From NCBI GenBank assembly GCA_036898135.1, contig CM072515.1, positions 74,169,753 through 74,233,752 of the forward strand: DNA of 64,000 nt. The letters run 5' to 3'. The stretch is from Oncomelania hupensis (lineage: Eukaryota > Mollusca > Gastropoda > Littorinimorpha > Pomatiopsidae). The first letter of the stretch is position 1, and each line of letters begins with the position of its first letter. Below are positions 63,728 through 64,000 of the stretch, piece by piece. The position numbers were made by a program, and so were the translations under genes. The notes under the pieces are model-generated. The model saw only the letters and a program-made list of their open reading frames with translations, was not told the origin of the DNA and made no database searches.

Positions 63728-64000
63728 TGTATGTTTCTGTTAGTATCTATTTTGACCGGGGTGTTTTTTTTTGTATTTGTTTTTTTTTATTTTGCTTGGA
63801 TCTTTTTTGTTGTTGTTGTAACATGTTTTTTTTTTTTTTCTTTTTTTTTGTTTTTTTTTTTTTGTTGTGTTTGTTTTTTTTTTTTTTTTTTCTTTTTGAT
63901 TTTTTTTTTTCTTTTCAGGTTTTTTTTTTTTTTGTTTCTTTTTGTTTTTGTTTTTTTTTTATTTGTTTTTTTTTTTTTTTTTTTTTTTTATTTTTTTTTT
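63728..64000. repeat. T-rich low-complexity end
   Basis: Long T homopolymers with scattered G, C and A, becoming purer toward the end. It begins right after the truncation point of the RTE copy. It may be a genuine T-rich array or low-quality assembled sequence. Confidence 0.8.

Overview
The window is eukaryotic nuclear DNA, most likely from a marine invertebrate and probably a gastropod mollusc. There are no operons or bacterial-type genes. About half of the sequence can be assigned to transposable elements or tandem repeats. The mix of element types (Ty3-like elements with integrase upstream of RT, RTE, I/Nimb-like and CR1/L2-like LINEs, tRNA-derived SINEs), TTAGGG-type interstitial repeats and very dense long microsatellites is typical of lophotrochozoan genomes. 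The species cannot be read from the sequence, so the mollusc placement is inference.

Layout. 0.7-6.4 kb holds a complete LTR retrotransposon on the + strand. It has 633-bp LTRs that differ at one position, a 5-bp target duplication, a tRNA-Pro-type primer site and one 1179-codon ORF. 6.4-12.9 kb holds a telomere-like fold-back, SINE copies, a 0.75-kb TTC satellite and a solo LTR inside a 16-bp minisatellite. 12.9-20.3 kb is a second copy of the same LTR family on the - strand, split by a 1977-bp TIR transposon with a 9-bp target duplication. 20.4-25.4 kb has an RTE fragment associated with a pogo/Tigger-like transposon, a SINE and a hAT-type MITE. 25.6-29.6 kb is a 582-bp dispersed repeat split by a nearly full-length RTE LINE. 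30.5-37.0 kb is a nearly full-length I/Nimb-like LINE with a 14-bp target duplication. 37.4-41.7 kb has decayed LINEs with nested RTE and SINE insertions. 41.7-48.7 kb is mostly unassigned DNA, microsatellites and a 75-bp-arm inverted repeat. 48.7-50.1 kb holds the only recognisable cellular gene, a class A peptide GPCR on the - strand. 50.4-51.6 kb has two minisatellites. 51.6-60.8 kb has SINEs, a CR1/L2-like LINE and a long polypurine tract. 62.7-63.7 kb is a 5'-truncated RTE copy, followed by a T-rich end that may be an assembly artefact.

Most notable system. The two LTR elements encode Gag, protease and a complete-looking integrase, with the integrase upstream of the RT region. Both have lost the whole RT catalytic core and RNase H at the same junction. 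This looks like a recently mobile, non-autonomous family that keeps its own capsid, protease and integrase but must borrow reverse transcriptase. The two copies also carry different primer-binding sites, and their LTRs look far more diverged than their coding regions. A second notable item is the I-like LINE, which carries an intact-looking SGNH-hydrolase ORF between a triple zinc-knuckle ORF and the endonuclease/RT/RNase H ORF.
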